A DNA stretch of 64,000 nt from Vescimonas cirricatena (GCF_020687045.1 NZ_JAJEPW010000011.1:9820-73819), one strand, 5' to 3'; numbered from the stretch's first letter, positions 33,373 to 44,182 are shown. Notes: generated by a model not told the origin, from the letters alone. Translations and numbers: made by a program.

Positions 33373-33417
33373 CAAAAGGGCCTGCTGCCTGCACTTTGCA
33401 GACGGCAAGCCCTTTTG
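33373..33417. terminator. Bidirectional terminator between sigG and flippase
   Basis: CAAAAGGGC (33373-33381) pairs with GCCCTTTTG (33409-33417) around an inner TGC-rich stem; A and T runs lie on both sides. Confidence 0.8.
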
Positions 33418-33432
33418 GCTGCTTGAACGATA

Positions 33433-34968
33433 TTATGCCCTTCTGCGGCGCTTGCGGCGGAACTTGTCCAGCACGCCGGTGACGATGCCCCGCTCGTAGC
33501 GGTTCATGCCGAACAGCCACAGGCTGGCGGCGTAGACAGCAACGAATACGCAGCCCCAGATGAGAATATCCAGATACCCGGACACCGGGGCCAGCACGGC
33601 GATAAGCACCGCCACGATGGCGGGTACCAGCATGGACGGCAGCAGCCGGGCGATGCGGACCCAGAACCAGCGGACATCCAGGCCCACATGGCGGCGGAAA
33701 TACCAGTTGATGGGAAGGACGTTCCCCACCACCGTGATAAACAGGATGGACCCGGCCACGCCCACCAGGCCGCCGTATTTGCACAGGGGGATCATCAGCC
33801 CCACATTGACGGCGGCGGCGGCCAGATAGACCCAGGCCCGGAACCGGTGCATATTCTTGGCCCGGAGGATCTCCAGCCCCACAAACTGGATGGCGGAGAC
33901 GATGGTGCTGGCAAACAGCAGCAGGGCCACGGGATAGTCCACGGCAAACTGCTCCTTGCCGCCGGCCCACAGGATCACAAAGGGACGGCCCACCGCCACA
34001 AAGCCCAGGAACACCGCCATCAGCATGATGAACTGCAGGCGTCCGGCCTTGGTCATCAGCCGGGTCAGCTCCCGGTTGGAGTCGCCCTCCGCCACCATCC
34101 GATGGACCCGGGGGATCAGCACATTGGAGATGGCCATGGCAAAGGACAGATAGTACACGTTCAGCTGGTTGGCGCTGTAGTATACGCCGGACAGCTCCGC
34201 GCCATGGATCCAGGTGGTCATCAGGGTGCCGATGCCGTAGTTCAGCTGGTCCACCACCACCGCCAGGAAAATGTAGAACGTGAAGCCCATCATGTTCTTC
34301 ATCAGCGGCAGGTCGTAAGTCCGGAAGGACACCGGCATTTTCAGCACCGCGAAGCAGTAGGCCATATACGTCAGGCCGCACACGATGGTCAGCACCAGCG
34401 AAAGCGTGGCAATGGCCGGGGAGCGGAAGCCCAACAGCAGCAGGGGAATGGAGATCAGCGGACTGAGCACGGATTTGGCCATGGTGACAGCCTTCAGGAA
34501 CAGATACCGCTCGTGGATGTTCACATGGGACTCAAAAACGCTGAAGGGGAAGGACAGAGCCGCGTTTAGGGTCATGATCCGCAGGAGCTTTGCGCCCAGG
34601 GCCAGTTCCTCCGGGGCCCACTTGGTGCCGAACACCATCTGGGGATGGGCGGCCAGAAAGAAGCCCAGGGCCAGCAGCACCAGTCCCAGCAGCGACAGGG
34701 TCACCAGGAACATGCCGTTGAGCTTTGCCATTTCCCGCCGGTCCTTGGCCACCTTGGCCTGGGAATAGTAGCGGATATAGGCGCTGCCCAGGCCCATGCT
34801 CAGCAGCAGCAGGTAGGAGATGATGGGCCCCACCGCGCCGTATACACCGTATTCCGTTTCGCCCAGCCGGCCCAGCATAATGGGCGTATAGATCAGCGAG
34901 ATCAGCGTGCTCAGGCCCATGGACACATAGGACAGCACCGCTCCCAGCCGCACTTGATTCACTTGCAA
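33433..34968 (-). CDS. Polysaccharide/lipid flippase (MVF/Wzx-like)
   Basis: About 511 residues from a TTG at 34968 after GAGGGTGG; GTG at 34962 or ATG at 34989 are alternatives. There are 12-14 hydrophobic helices with the N-terminal pattern of the oligosaccharide flippase family (VSMGLSTLISLIYTPIMLGRLGETEYGVYG) and a polysaccharide-biosynthesis C-terminal domain. The basic tail is KFRRKRRRRA. No glycosyltransferase genes lie nearby, so the substrate cannot be inferred. Confidence 0.85.
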   Translation of the reverse strand: MQVNQVRLGAVLSYVSMGLSTLISLIYTPIMLGRLGETEYGVYGAVGPIISYLLLLSMGLGSAYIRYYSQAKVAKDRREMAKLNGMFLVTLSLLGLVLLALGFFLAAHPQMVFGTKWAPEELALGAKLLRIMTLNAALSFPFSVFESHVNIHERYLFLKAVTMAKSVLSPLISIPLLLLGFRSPAIATLSLVLTIVCGLTYMAYCFAVLKMPVSFRTYDLPLMKNMMGFTFYIFLAVVVDQLNYGIGTLMTTWIHGAELSGVYYSANQLNVYYLSFAMAISNVLIPRVHRMVAEGDSNRELTRLMTKAGRLQFIMLMAVFLGFVAVGRPFVILWAGGKEQFAVDYPVALLLFASTIVSAIQFVGLEILRAKNMHRFRAWVYLAAAAVNVGLMIPLCKYGGLVGVAGSILFITVVGNVLPINWYFRRHVGLDVRWFWVRIARLLPSMLVPAIVAVLIAVLAPVSGYLDILIWGCVFVAVYAASLWLFGMNRYERGIVTGVLDKFRRKRRRRA

Positions 34969-34998
34969 GGGTCCACCCTCTTTCTGCATATCCGAGTT

Positions 34999-35027
34999 AT
35001 TATACCGGGTTTTCCGGGCTATGTAAA
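34999..35027 (-). promoter_or_regulatory. SigA promoter of the flippase gene
   Basis: Minus strand: TTTACA (35022-35027), 17 bases, TATAAT (34999-35004). Confidence 0.75.
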
Positions 35028-35060
35028 GAGTCCGTCAAGTGAATTCATGAAAATGTCACA

Positions 35061-35120
35061 AACTGGGACAGGCTGGGACAGGCTGAGACAAGCCGGGACA
35101 AACCGGGACAAGCCGGGGTC
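35061..35120. repeat. Six tandem 10-base repeats
   Basis: Six head-to-tail decamers of the form (A/G)(A/G)C(T/C)GGGACA with small changes fill 35061-35120 exactly, between the flippase promoter and the end of the next gene. The 10-base period is close to one helix turn. Confidence 0.85.
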
Positions 35121-35376
35121 ATGCGCGGAAATAGCCGTACAGCTCGATGATGGCGAAAAGGATGTTCAGCAGGCCGAAGGCGAAGATCAGGGTCACGGCG
35201 GCCTTCTGGCTGGAGCGGCTGCGGTCCATGCCGGAGGCCAGCAGGAGCATGGCCCCCGCCAGAGCCAGAGCCGAGACACCGGGGATATACACCACCGCCA
35301 GCTGCCGCAGCAGCCAGAAGATCACGGCTACGGCCAGTAGGAGCATGGATAATCTGCGCTTGGTTTCCAATTTCAT
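35119..35376 (-). CDS. Small two-helix membrane protein
   Basis: 85 residues from the ATG at 35376 after AGGAGG; the longer reading is not supported. A basic start (MKLETKRR) is followed by two or three hydrophobic helices (about 9-27, 30-45 and 57-80). No family recognised. The stop lies at the edge of the decamer repeats. Confidence 0.65.
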   Translation of the reverse strand: MKLETKRRLSMLLLAVAVIFWLLRQLAVVYIPGVSALALAGAMLLLASGMDRSRSSQKAAVTLIFAFGLLNILFAIIELYGYFRA

Positions 35377-35462
35377 GAAAAACCTCCTGATTTTTTCTAT
35401 TAGTCTACCGAATTTTCCCGGAAAATACAAGAGCCTTCGTTGAATTTGCATAAATTTGCAGA

Positions 35463-35489
35463 AAAGCGGCACGGCTTACGCCGTGCCGC
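35463..35489 (-). terminator. Terminator of the zinc-ribbon gene
   Basis: A 10-bp perfect stem (35466-35475 with 35480-35489) followed on the minus strand by TTTTC. Confidence 0.8.
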
Positions 35490-35508
35490 TATCCGTACAG
35501 CAAACCGG

Positions 35509-35730
35509 TTATTCCGGGTCGTAGGCAATGGTTACCATCCGGCAGGCGGCGCACCGCTGGGCCGGAACGTGGTCCGTTTCCGAGTGGGGGGCCTTTCCCA
35601 GAAGCAGGAAGCCCGGGCAGCCCACGGCCGCGCCCATGGGCCGGTTCTCCGTCACCCAGCACACGCCGCCTCGGCCCATAGCCCGGACAAAGCCGGACTG
35701 CATCTCGTTTCCACAGCAGGGACATTTCAT
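35509..35730 (-). CDS. DUF6487-like zinc-ribbon protein
   Basis: 73 residues from the ATG at 35730 after AGAGGAGG. The first knuckle CPCCGNEM is at the N-terminus and the second, RCAACRMVTIAY, at the C-terminus, so one zinc ribbon spans the protein. Widespread in clostridia; function unknown. Its own terminator follows. Confidence 0.75.
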   Translation of the reverse strand: MKCPCCGNEMQSGFVRAMGRGGVCWVTENRPMGAAVGCPGFLLLGKAPHSETDHVPAQRCAACRMVTIAYDPE

Positions 35731-35861
35731 GGTAGGTACCTCCTCTTGCTCATTATGCTTTATACTTTCCATCATATGATATATGTTGCTATTATATTAC
35801 CATAAATACAATATATAAATGTGAACAATGTAAGAACAAACCATAAAAAATATATGAAAAA

Positions 35862-35900
35862 ATTATAAAATGACAGCCACTTGCAGACAAGCGGCTGTCA
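35862..35900 (-). terminator. Terminator of the hydrogenase operon
   Basis: A 13-bp stem (35871-35883 with 35888-35900, one mismatch) followed on the minus strand by ATTTTATAATTTTTT. Confidence 0.85.
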
Positions 35901-35914
35901 CTTTTGACGGAATA

Positions 35915-37644
<1,730 letters not shown>

Positions 37645-37651
<7 letters not shown>

Positions 37652-39483
37652 TTGATATCTCGACCTCCTCTGAAAATGCCGTAGCCAAAGTGATCGCACC
37701 GCAGGCAGCGGGAGGCCTCGGTGACGGCGCCCTCCTCGGTGAGACCGCACTCGATGTCCTCAAAGTCGCACTTGCGCTCACAGGCCTGGCGCTCGGTGGT
37801 GTTGATGCGCCCGTGGGGCGGGCGGTTGTTCAGCCGGGGAGCCGGGATGTCCACGTCCACCCGGATCTCATGGTGGAAGCCCAGGTGCTCGTCGATGTTG
37901 GCGGCAGCCACCTTTCCGGCGGCAATGGCCCGGATGGCGGTGGCGGGGCCGGTGACGCAGTCGCCGCCGGCAAAGATGTTGTCCATATCGTTGACCTGAC
38001 CGGACAGGGCGGCCACCAGCCGTCCGCCGCGGGTAATGGGCACGCCGGCCTGGTCAAAGCCCTGGATCTCGATGCCCTGGCCGATGGCCACCACGATGAT
38101 ATCCGCCGGGATGCGCACCTGGTCCAGAGCGGCCTTGTTGGGCTTGGGACGTCCGGAGCCGTCCACGTCGCCGATGATCTGGGGCTGGACCCACAGAGCC
38201 CGGGCCACGCCGTCCTCGTCGGCCTCGATGCGGACGGGAGCTGCCAGGGTCATCATCTCCGCCCCCTCGGCGGTGGCTCCTGCCACCTCGTCAGGCAGGG
38301 CCGTCATATCCTCCAGGCGGCGGCGGTACACACAGGTGACCTTGCCGGCCCCCAGGCGGATGGAGCTGCGGGTGACGTCCATGGCCACGTTGCCGCCGCC
38401 GATGACCACCACCTGCTTGCCGGTGAAGTCGGGCATCACGTCGTCGCCGATGGCCTTGAGCATCTCCACGGCGGACATGACGTTCCTGCTGTCCTCGCCG
38501 GGAATGCCGGTTTTCTTGTCCTGGTGGGCGCCGATGGCGATGTAGATGCAGTCAAACTGCTTTTCCAGCTCCTCCAGCCAGATGTCCCGGCCGATGCGGA
38601 CGTTGGTGCGGACCTCGATGCCCAGGGACAGGATGGAGTCGATCTCGGCGTCCAGCTTCTCCCGGGGGAAGCGGTAGCTGGGGATGCCGTAGCGCAGCAT
38701 GCCGCCCAGCTTGCTGCACTCCTCGAAAATGGTGACCTTATGGCCCATCAGGGCCAGGTAATAGGCGCAGCTGAGGCCGCTGGGGCCGCCGCCCACGATG
38801 GCCACGGTCTTGCCGGTGGCCGGGGCGCAGGGGGGATTGGGCACCACGCCTGCGTGGTCCACGGCATACCGCTTCAGGCCCCGGATGTTGATGGGATCGT
38901 CGATCATATTCCGGCGGCAGCGGGCCTCGCAGGGATGCTCACAGATGTAGGCGCAGGCGGTGGGCATGGGGTTGTCCTTGCGGATCAGGCGCACGGCGTC
39001 GGCGTAGCGCCCGACCCCCACCAGGGCCATGTAGCCCGGGATATCCACCCCCGCCGGACACAGGGCAACGCAGGGCACGGGATTCTGGAGGCTTGCCAGG
39101 CACCGGTGGTGCTGCACGTGCTCCTCATAGTCGTCCCGGAAGCCCTCCAGGCCATCCACCACCAGGCGGGCGGCGTCCCGGCCGATGGCGCAGTCAGCGG
39201 TGTCCACGATGCTGCGGGCGGTTTTCTCGATGATGCGGACGGTGTCCATGTTGGCGGTGCCGTCCAGCACCTGGGAAATGAGTTTGGTCAGCTGGCCCAG
39301 GCCGATGCGGCAGGGAACGCACTTGCCGCAGGTCTGGGCGTGGCACAGCTGCAGAAACGACAGAGACATTTCCACCGGGCACAGGCCCGGAGGGCTGGCG
39401 GCGATCCGGCGCTCCACATCGCGGTAAAGACCCTCTACCACGGTCTGAGCCCTGCTGGGGGTTTTGATGTCAAGTCTGCTCAA
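37645..39483 (-). CDS. NuoF-type Fe-S and GltD-like NAD(P) oxidoreductase subunit
   Basis: About 612 residues from a TTG at 39483 after AAGGAGTGG. The N-terminal ~120 residues carry the NuoF iron-sulfur signature (CGKCVPCRIGLGQL). The rest is a glutamate-synthase small-subunit-like unit with Fe-S motifs (CVALCPAGVDIPGY, CEHPCEARCRRN), an FAD site (VAIVGGGPSGLSCAYYLALMGHKV) and an NAD(P) site (VVIGGGNVAMDVTRS). It probably passes electrons between NAD(P)H and the hydrogenase. This compact fusion, without a separate HydB or HydC, is less common than the trimeric enzyme. Confidence 0.88.
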
Positions 39484-39567
39484 AACAGTTCCACTCCTTC
39501 CGTCCGCTTGCGGCGTTTGGCTGTGCGCCGCAGACGGACTGATATTGGTTACAGCTACAGAATGCCA

Positions 39568-39590
39568 CAATTGATTTCAAAAGTCAATTG
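39568..39590. promoter_or_regulatory. Palindrome at the hydrogenase operon promoter
   Basis: CAATTGA (39568-39574) and TCAATTG (39584-39590) form an inverted repeat. On the minus strand TTGACT (39583-39588) followed 17 bases later by CATTCT could be the promoter, so the palindrome covers the -35. Candidate operator, perhaps redox-linked; it does not match the Rex consensus well. Confidence 0.45.
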
Positions 39591-39821
39591 TTTCAGAAAA
39601 GTTGTCTATCCGATGAGAAATTTTCATAATTGATGAGAAAACATTGCAGAAAAATTCACGGAACCATAGGGCGGCCTGAAATTTTGAAATCTTCGGAAAC
39701 GGCGGAAAACCGGGAACGTTTCCCACTCCATTGCCAAGATTGTGACGAAAATTGTTTCGTATAAATGCAATAAATTTCGGCACATGAAAATCAGCCCGGG
39801 ACAAAGTGTTGCATTTGCATA

Positions 39822-39850
39822 TTGCGGACGGGGCCTGTACATGTTATAGT
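39822..39850 (+). promoter_or_regulatory. SigA promoter of the FTR-like gene
   Basis: TTGCGG (39822-39827), 17 bases, TATAGT (39845-39850), 29 bases before the start codon. The rest of the gap 39591-39821 is AT-rich without a gene. Confidence 0.75.
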
Positions 39851-39879
39851 GAGTGTACAAATCAGAAAGGAGGCGCGCC

Positions 39880-40077
39880 ATGAAGGTTCGGCTCAACGAG
39901 GACCGGCAGGTGGTGGACGCCATCCGGGAGGGGTTAAAGCGCACCGGCGGGTACTGCCCGTGCCGCCTGGCCCGGACGGAGGAAACCCGCTGCATGTGCA
40001 AGGAATTCAAAGACCAGATCGCAGACCCCGACTTTGAGGGGTACTGCCACTGCCGTCTGTATTATAAGGAGAAGTAA
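39880..40077 (+). CDS. Minimal ferredoxin-thioredoxin reductase catalytic-like protein
   Basis: 65 residues after AAAGGAGG. Three Cys pairs, CPC (26-28), CMC (38-40) and CHC (56-58), together with GYCHCRLYYKE reproduce the catalytic-subunit signature of ferredoxin-thioredoxin reductase, which holds a [4Fe-4S] cluster next to a redox disulfide. It is shorter than plant or cyanobacterial subunits and has no variable subunit beside it. Being divergent from a hydrogenase operon, it could link reduced ferredoxin to thiol reduction; that is inference. Confidence 0.8.
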   Translation: MKVRLNEDRQVVDAIREGLKRTGGYCPCRLARTEETRCMCKEFKDQIADPDFEGYCHCRLYYKEK

Positions 40078-40080
40078 GAC

Positions 40081-40245
40081 CTGAGACTGTCAAAAAATCC
40101 GGAAATCTTTCGCCATCGGAAAGGAAGATAGTTACGAAAGAAACCCATCAGGGGTGTCTTTCGCTTGCAATCACAGGTTTTTCAGAACTTTCTAAGTTCT
40201 GAAAAACCGCAAGCAGCTTGTCAAAAAGACTTTTTGACAAGCTGC
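40081..40245. repeat. Intergenic hairpin repeat unit
   Basis: Starts with GAGACTGTCAAAA and holds two long perfect hairpins: 40176-40190 with 40194-40208, and 40213-40228 with 40230-40245 (GCAGCTTGTCAAAAAG arm). A shorter related hairpin occurs at 44104-44136, so this is likely a dispersed repeat of the genome. Confidence 0.65.
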
Positions 40246-40249
40246 CTGT

Positions 40250-40280
40250 CCCCCGGTTCACATTGAACCGGGGGATTTTT
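40250..40280 (+). terminator. Terminator after the FTR-like gene
   Basis: An 11-bp perfect GC-rich stem (40250-40260 with 40264-40274) with a T run. Confidence 0.85.
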
Positions 40281-40449
40281 TCGCCCGGCGGAGGAGTGCA
40301 TCATGCCGGTATAATTCCAGCAAATGGCAGGGATGTTTGTCGATAATGACATAATTTAGCGCAATTCTGCGTTTTTATGCATTATAGACGATTATAAACG
40401 GTATGTTTTGTTGAATTCACAGAAAGCTAACAAATTGATCAAATTTTTG

Positions 40450-40478
40450 TTGCATGGTGCAATATTTGCGAGTAAAGT
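40450..40478 (+). promoter_or_regulatory. SigA promoter of the sodium symporter
   Basis: TTGCAT (40450-40455), 17 bases, TAAAGT (40473-40478). The rest of the gap 40281-40526 has no gene. Confidence 0.7.
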
Positions 40479-40526
40479 AGTGAAGTACCCAGCAGGAATC
40501 CGGGAAAAAAAGAAGGAGAAAAGCAT

Positions 40527-42008
40527 ATGGAAATTCAAATTCTGCCCCTGATTATCGTTGTCGCATATCTGGTGGGCATGCTGACCGTGGGCGCCGTGGT
40601 CAGCAAGGTCCAGATCAAGAACGCCAAGGACTACATGGTGGCCGGACGCCGCATGGGCCTGTTCATGGTGGCGTTCTCCCTGTCCGCCAACAACATCGGC
40701 GGCGGCTGCACCACGGGCCTGGCCCAGAAGGCCTTCGGCGACTGGGGCCTCAGCGCCGTGTGGTACGTCCTGGCGGCTTCCATCGCCATGATCCCCCTGG
40801 CCTACTTCGCTCCCAAGATCCGCAAGACCATGGCCGTGACCATCCCCGAGGTGGTGGGCCGCCGGTTCGGCAAGTTCTCCAGCAACTTCACGGGTATCCT
40901 GTCCGTGCTGTCGCTGTTCTGCCTGACCTCCTCCCAGATCGCCGCCTCCGGCGGCGTCATCAACGCCCTGATCCCCTCCATTCCCCTGAATGTGTGCCTG
41001 ATCTTCGCGGGCATCGTCATCATTCTGTACACCACCATGGGCGGCATGATCGCCGACCAGATCTCCGACCTGGTGCAGTTCGGCATCATCCTGGTGGGCC
41101 TGGCCATCGCCACTCCCATCGTGCTGAACCATGCCGGCGGCTGGAGCGCCATCTCTGCGGCTCTGCCCGGTGAGAAGCTGAACCTGACCCAGATCGGCTG
41201 GGCTTCCATCATCGGCTACATTTTCAACTACTTCTGCACCTTCCTGGCCGGTCCCGAGATGGTCTCCCGCTTTGAGACCGCCAAGGACGAAAAGACCGCC
41301 AAGAACGCTGCGTTTGTCTCCGCTATCCTCATGGCCGCCATGTCCATCTTCCCCACCCTGCTGGGTCTGGCTGCCTTCGCTCTGCAGGATCAGCTGCCCG
41401 GCCTGGCCGAGAACGGCAGCAACGCCATGATGATCGTCACCGGTCATTATGCCCCCGGTGTGGTGACGGGCCTGATCTCCGCCGCCATCATCTGCGCCAC
41501 CATGTCCTCCGCCGACTCCAACCTGCTGTGCATGTCCACCATGATCATCAACGACCTGTACACCGGTCTGGGCGGCAAGAAGCAGCTGACGGACAAGCAG
41601 ACCATCTTCTATACCCGGGCCTGCAACGTGCTGTCCGCCGTTGTGGCCATGCTGATCTCTCTGTTCGGCGTGTCTATCGTGGCCATGAACACCTTCGCCT
41701 TCGGCATTCGCTGCGCCGGTCCCTTCGCCGCATATGGCCTGGGCCTGGCAGTGCCCAAGGCCACCAAGAACTCCGGTATCATCTCCATCATCTGCGGCAC
41801 CATCGCCTTTGTGGTGTGGCAGATCGTGGGCGGCGGCGGCACCTGGATGTTCCTGATGCCGGTGGTGGCCGGATGCCTGGTGAGCACCATCTCCTTCTTT
41901 GTGGTCAACTGGATCGAGTGGGGCCGCGGCGTGGCCCCCGCCCCCAGCGCCTATCTGACTGACGAGGAAGTCGCCAGAAAGATCGCTGAGGAGTCTGTCG
42001 GCCGGTAA
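40527..42008 (+). CDS. Sodium:solute symporter (SSS family)
   Basis: 493 residues after AAGGAG. About 13 hydrophobic helices in the LeuT-like arrangement, with the SSS start (IIVVAYLVGMLTVGAVVSKVQIKNAKDYMVAGRRMG) and the family motif around GPEMVSRFETAKDEKTAKNAA. The motif ATMSSADSNLLCMSTMIINDLY carries the Na2-site serines. It imports a solute with sodium; the substrate cannot be read from sequence. The codon choice is strongly biased, suggesting high expression. It is monocistronic, between its own promoter and terminator. Confidence 0.92.
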   Translation: MEIQILPLIIVVAYLVGMLTVGAVVSKVQIKNAKDYMVAGRRMGLFMVAFSLSANNIGGGCTTGLAQKAFGDWGLSAVWYVLAASIAMIPLAYFAPKIRKTMAVTIPEVVGRRFGKFSSNFTGILSVLSLFCLTSSQIAASGGVINALIPSIPLNVCLIFAGIVIILYTTMGGMIADQISDLVQFGIILVGLAIATPIVLNHAGGWSAISAALPGEKLNLTQIGWASIIGYIFNYFCTFLAGPEMVSRFETAKDEKTAKNAAFVSAILMAAMSIFPTLLGLAAFALQDQLPGLAENGSNAMMIVTGHYAPGVVTGLISAAIICATMSSADSNLLCMSTMIINDLYTGLGGKKQLTDKQTIFYTRACNVLSAVVAMLISLFGVSIVAMNTFAFGIRCAGPFAAYGLGLAVPKATKNSGIISIICGTIAFVVWQIVGGGGTWMFLMPVVAGCLVSTISFFVVNWIEWGRGVAPAPSAYLTDEEVARKIAEESVGR

Positions 42009-42027
42009 AGCATCCCAAATCGAACAA

Positions 42028-42058
42028 CAGCCCCTGCGGGATTTTCCCGCAGGGGCTG
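42028..42058. terminator. Bidirectional terminator
   Basis: A 13-bp perfect stem (42028-42040 with 42046-42058) between the symporter and the convergent peptidase gene. Confidence 0.85.
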
Positions 42059-42078
42059 TCTAACATAAGGGGCAGTTT

Positions 42079-43116
42079 TTAAATTTCAAGATATCCCTTG
42101 AGCACCTTCAGGGTGTTCCACACGCCATCGATATGGCTGCGCTCATAGCCGTGGCTGGCGTAGACGCCGGCGCCGATAAGCCCGTGGCGCAGGTCGTTTC
42201 CGGCAGACAGGGTGGCCTCTACATCGGAGCCGTAGTGGGGATATACATCCACGGCGTAGTCGGCCTTTTCCCGCTGGGCAGCGTCAATGAGCTTTCCCAC
42301 CACCTCATAGCTGTACGGCCCGCCGGAATCCTTGGCGCAGATGGACACCTGGCGCTCGGTGCAGCGCAGGCCGTCGCCTACGCAGCCCATATCCACACTG
42401 ATGGCCTCGGTAACGCCCTGGGGCACGTTGGCCGCACCGCCGTGGCCCACCTCCTCATACACCGTCACATGGGCATATACCCGGCGGCGGGGCGTGAGGT
42501 CCTTGTCCTTCATGAACTTGGCCAGGCCCAGCAGAATGCCCACGGACAGCTTGTCGTCCAGGAAGCGGCTCTTGATATAGCCGGAGCCGGTGATCCGGGT
42601 CCGGGGCTCGAAGCAGACGATGTCGCCCACCTCCACACCCAAAGCGCGGGTATCATCGGCGGACTTCACGTCCTCGTCCAGCACCACCTCGCAGGTGTCA
42701 TAGCTGCGCTTGGCGTTGGCATATTCGCCGTTGACGTGGACGGAGGCGTTGCACAGCTGGAAGGTGCCCTCGATGACCCGGCCGCCGCGGGTGTAGACCC
42801 GGACGTTCTCCGCCTCGCCGTTTTCCGGACGCATACCGCCCAGAGCCGTCAGCTGCAGGCGGCCATTTCCCTTGATCTCCGCCACCATGCCGCCCAGGGT
42901 GTCGGCATGGGCCTCCAGCAGCAGGCCGTCATTCTCGTCGCTGCCGCCCAGGTCGATAAGAACGCCGCCCTTGACGGTGGTCCGGGCCTCATAGCCCAGG
43001 GACCGGAAGGCGTTCAGCACCCACTCCGCCGCCTGCCGGGTGAAGCCCGTGGGGCTGTCGATGGCCAGCAGCTCCACCGCCTGGTGGGCGGCATATTCCG
43101 CATAGGTACGTTCCAT
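42079..43116 (-). CDS. M42-family metallopeptidase
   Basis: 345 residues after AGGAGGATT. Metal ligands of the M42/M28 di-zinc fold are seen: His in LLEAHADTLGGM, Asp in KSRFLDDKLSVG, the Glu pair in TVYEEVGHGG, Asp in ISVDMGCVGDG and the C-terminal His in ASHGYERSH. These enzymes form large cytoplasmic aminopeptidase shells that trim peptides. It lies 15 bases after yqeC and is probably co-transcribed. Confidence 0.93.
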   Translation of the reverse strand: MERTYAEYAAHQAVELLAIDSPTGFTRQAAEWVLNAFRSLGYEARTTVKGGVLIDLGGSDENDGLLLEAHADTLGGMVAEIKGNGRLQLTALGGMRPENGEAENVRVYTRGGRVIEGTFQLCNASVHVNGEYANAKRSYDTCEVVLDEDVKSADDTRALGVEVGDIVCFEPRTRITGSGYIKSRFLDDKLSVGILLGLAKFMKDKDLTPRRRVYAHVTVYEEVGHGGAANVPQGVTEAISVDMGCVGDGLRCTERQVSICAKDSGGPYSYEVVGKLIDAAQREKADYAVDVYPHYGSDVEATLSAGNDLRHGLIGAGVYASHGYERSHIDGVWNTLKVLKGYLEI

Positions 43117-43131
43117 AGTTGAATCCTCCTG

Positions 43132-43794
43132 TTATTTGATCTTTTCCCAGCAGCCGGACCGCAGGGAACCGGCAGCCACCGGGCAGTCCAGCCGCTCCGC
43201 CAGCTGCCGGGCCAGGGGACGCTCCTCCTCCTGGTCCACCTGGTTCACGAAAACCTGGTCATGAAATCCCTCCCGGGCGGCCACCCGGGCTGCGATGGCC
43301 GGGGTCACGGGCCGGTTTTCCGGCACACCGGCCAGCCGGGCATACAGGGCCGGACGATGGGCCGCAACGCTGATGGGACGGCCGAAGCCGTCGGCTCCCA
43401 GCACCAGAATGGTGGTGCTGCGCCGGGGCGGCAGCACCGGCTCGTGTTTTTCGTGGCCCTTGAAGGGCTTTCCGGCGGAGCCGTCCGCCTCCACCAGGGT
43501 ATAGTCCGCCAGGGCGTCCCAGCCCTCAAAGCCCGGGGACACCAGCTTGCCCTGGGCCGACGGGACCCCCAGACACACCAGGCCCTCCCGGGCCAGAATT
43601 TCCCGGGCGGTATCCGGGTCCTGGGCCACGGCGATGCCGGTGGGGGGCCAGATCTTGGTGGTGGTGGTCACCGCCACGGTGCCCCGCTCCCGCAGCTCCC
43701 GGGCCAGGTGATACATCAGGGTGGTCTTGCCGCCGCCGCCGATCAGGGCGGTGACGCCGGGCCGGATGTCCAGCAGGTCGCATAGCTTATCCAT
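43132..43794 (-). CDS. yqeC: Selenium cofactor biosynthesis protein YqeC-like
   Basis: 220 residues. The N-terminal P-loop IGGGGKTTLMYHLA and the later VEADGSAGKPFKGHEKHEPVLP are the hallmarks of YqeC, a protein linked to selenium-dependent molybdenum hydroxylases. No such hydroxylase or yqeB gene is visible in the window, so the function is taken from the family. Start at 43794 after GGGAGAG. Confidence 0.88.
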   Translation of the reverse strand: MDKLCDLLDIRPGVTALIGGGGKTTLMYHLARELRERGTVAVTTTTKIWPPTGIAVAQDPDTAREILAREGLVCLGVPSAQGKLVSPGFEGWDALADYTLVEADGSAGKPFKGHEKHEPVLPPRRSTTILVLGADGFGRPISVAAHRPALYARLAGVPENRPVTPAIAARVAAREGFHDQVFVNQVDQEEERPLARQLAERLDCPVAAGSLRSGCWEKIK

Positions 43795-43875
43795 TTTCTC
43801 ACTCTCCCTTTGCGCCGCGTATGCGGCAGGGCCATTGTATCACAGGGCGGTGGAAAAATCCACCTATATTTCCGC

Positions 43876-44043
43876 CTATTGACGCCGGGCGGTGCGGTAT
43901 TCGTCGCCGGGCCGCCAGTAGGGGCAGTCCCCCCGTCCGGACAGGAACCGCACCATCTCGTCCTCGTCCAGGTCCACGTCGCAGATGTATTCGTCGTATT
44001 CCTCGTCGTAGTTATAAAAGCAGCAGGCTTCGCACTGGGTCAT
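43876..44043 (-). CDS. DUF6472-like cysteine-containing microprotein
   Basis: 55 residues (MTQCEACCFYNYDEEYDEYICDVDLDEDEM...). The start follows AAAGGAGG, an ideal ribosome binding site, and the stop is TAG at 43876. Cys4, Cys7, Cys8, Cys21 and Cys40 with a very acidic middle suggest a metal-binding miniprotein. The DUF6472 assignment is from memory. Function unknown. It lies upstream of yqeC in the same direction, with a 16-base hairpin in between. Confidence 0.7.
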   Translation of the reverse strand: MTQCEACCFYNYDEEYDEYICDVDLDEDEMVRFLSGRGDCPYWRPGDEYRTARRQ

Positions 44044-44103
44044 GTGCCGGGCCTCCTTTCGTCAGGATGATTATACGTCCATCGGGGGTGCTGCGTCAAT
44101 AAC

Positions 44104-44136
44104 CAGCTTGTCATGAAGTCTTCTTTTGACAGTCTC
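44104..44136. repeat. Intergenic hairpin repeat, short copy
   Basis: CCAGCTTGTCA...TGACAGTCTC forms an imperfect hairpin. Its ends match, in inverted orientation, the start and the long hairpin of the unit at 40081-40245. Confidence 0.55.
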
Positions 44137-44182
44137 AAAAATACTTATCAGTAGATAGCTTACAATTATTCGAATTTTACAC

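Noticed and set aside
35061..35120. CRISPR array
   Set aside because: The repeats are 10 bases without spacers and there are no cas genes. A simple tandem repeat.
37690..39633. 647-codon ORF opposite the hydrogenase partner gene
   Set aside because: Antisense shadow of a motif-complete gene; composition is dominated by His, Gly and Val.
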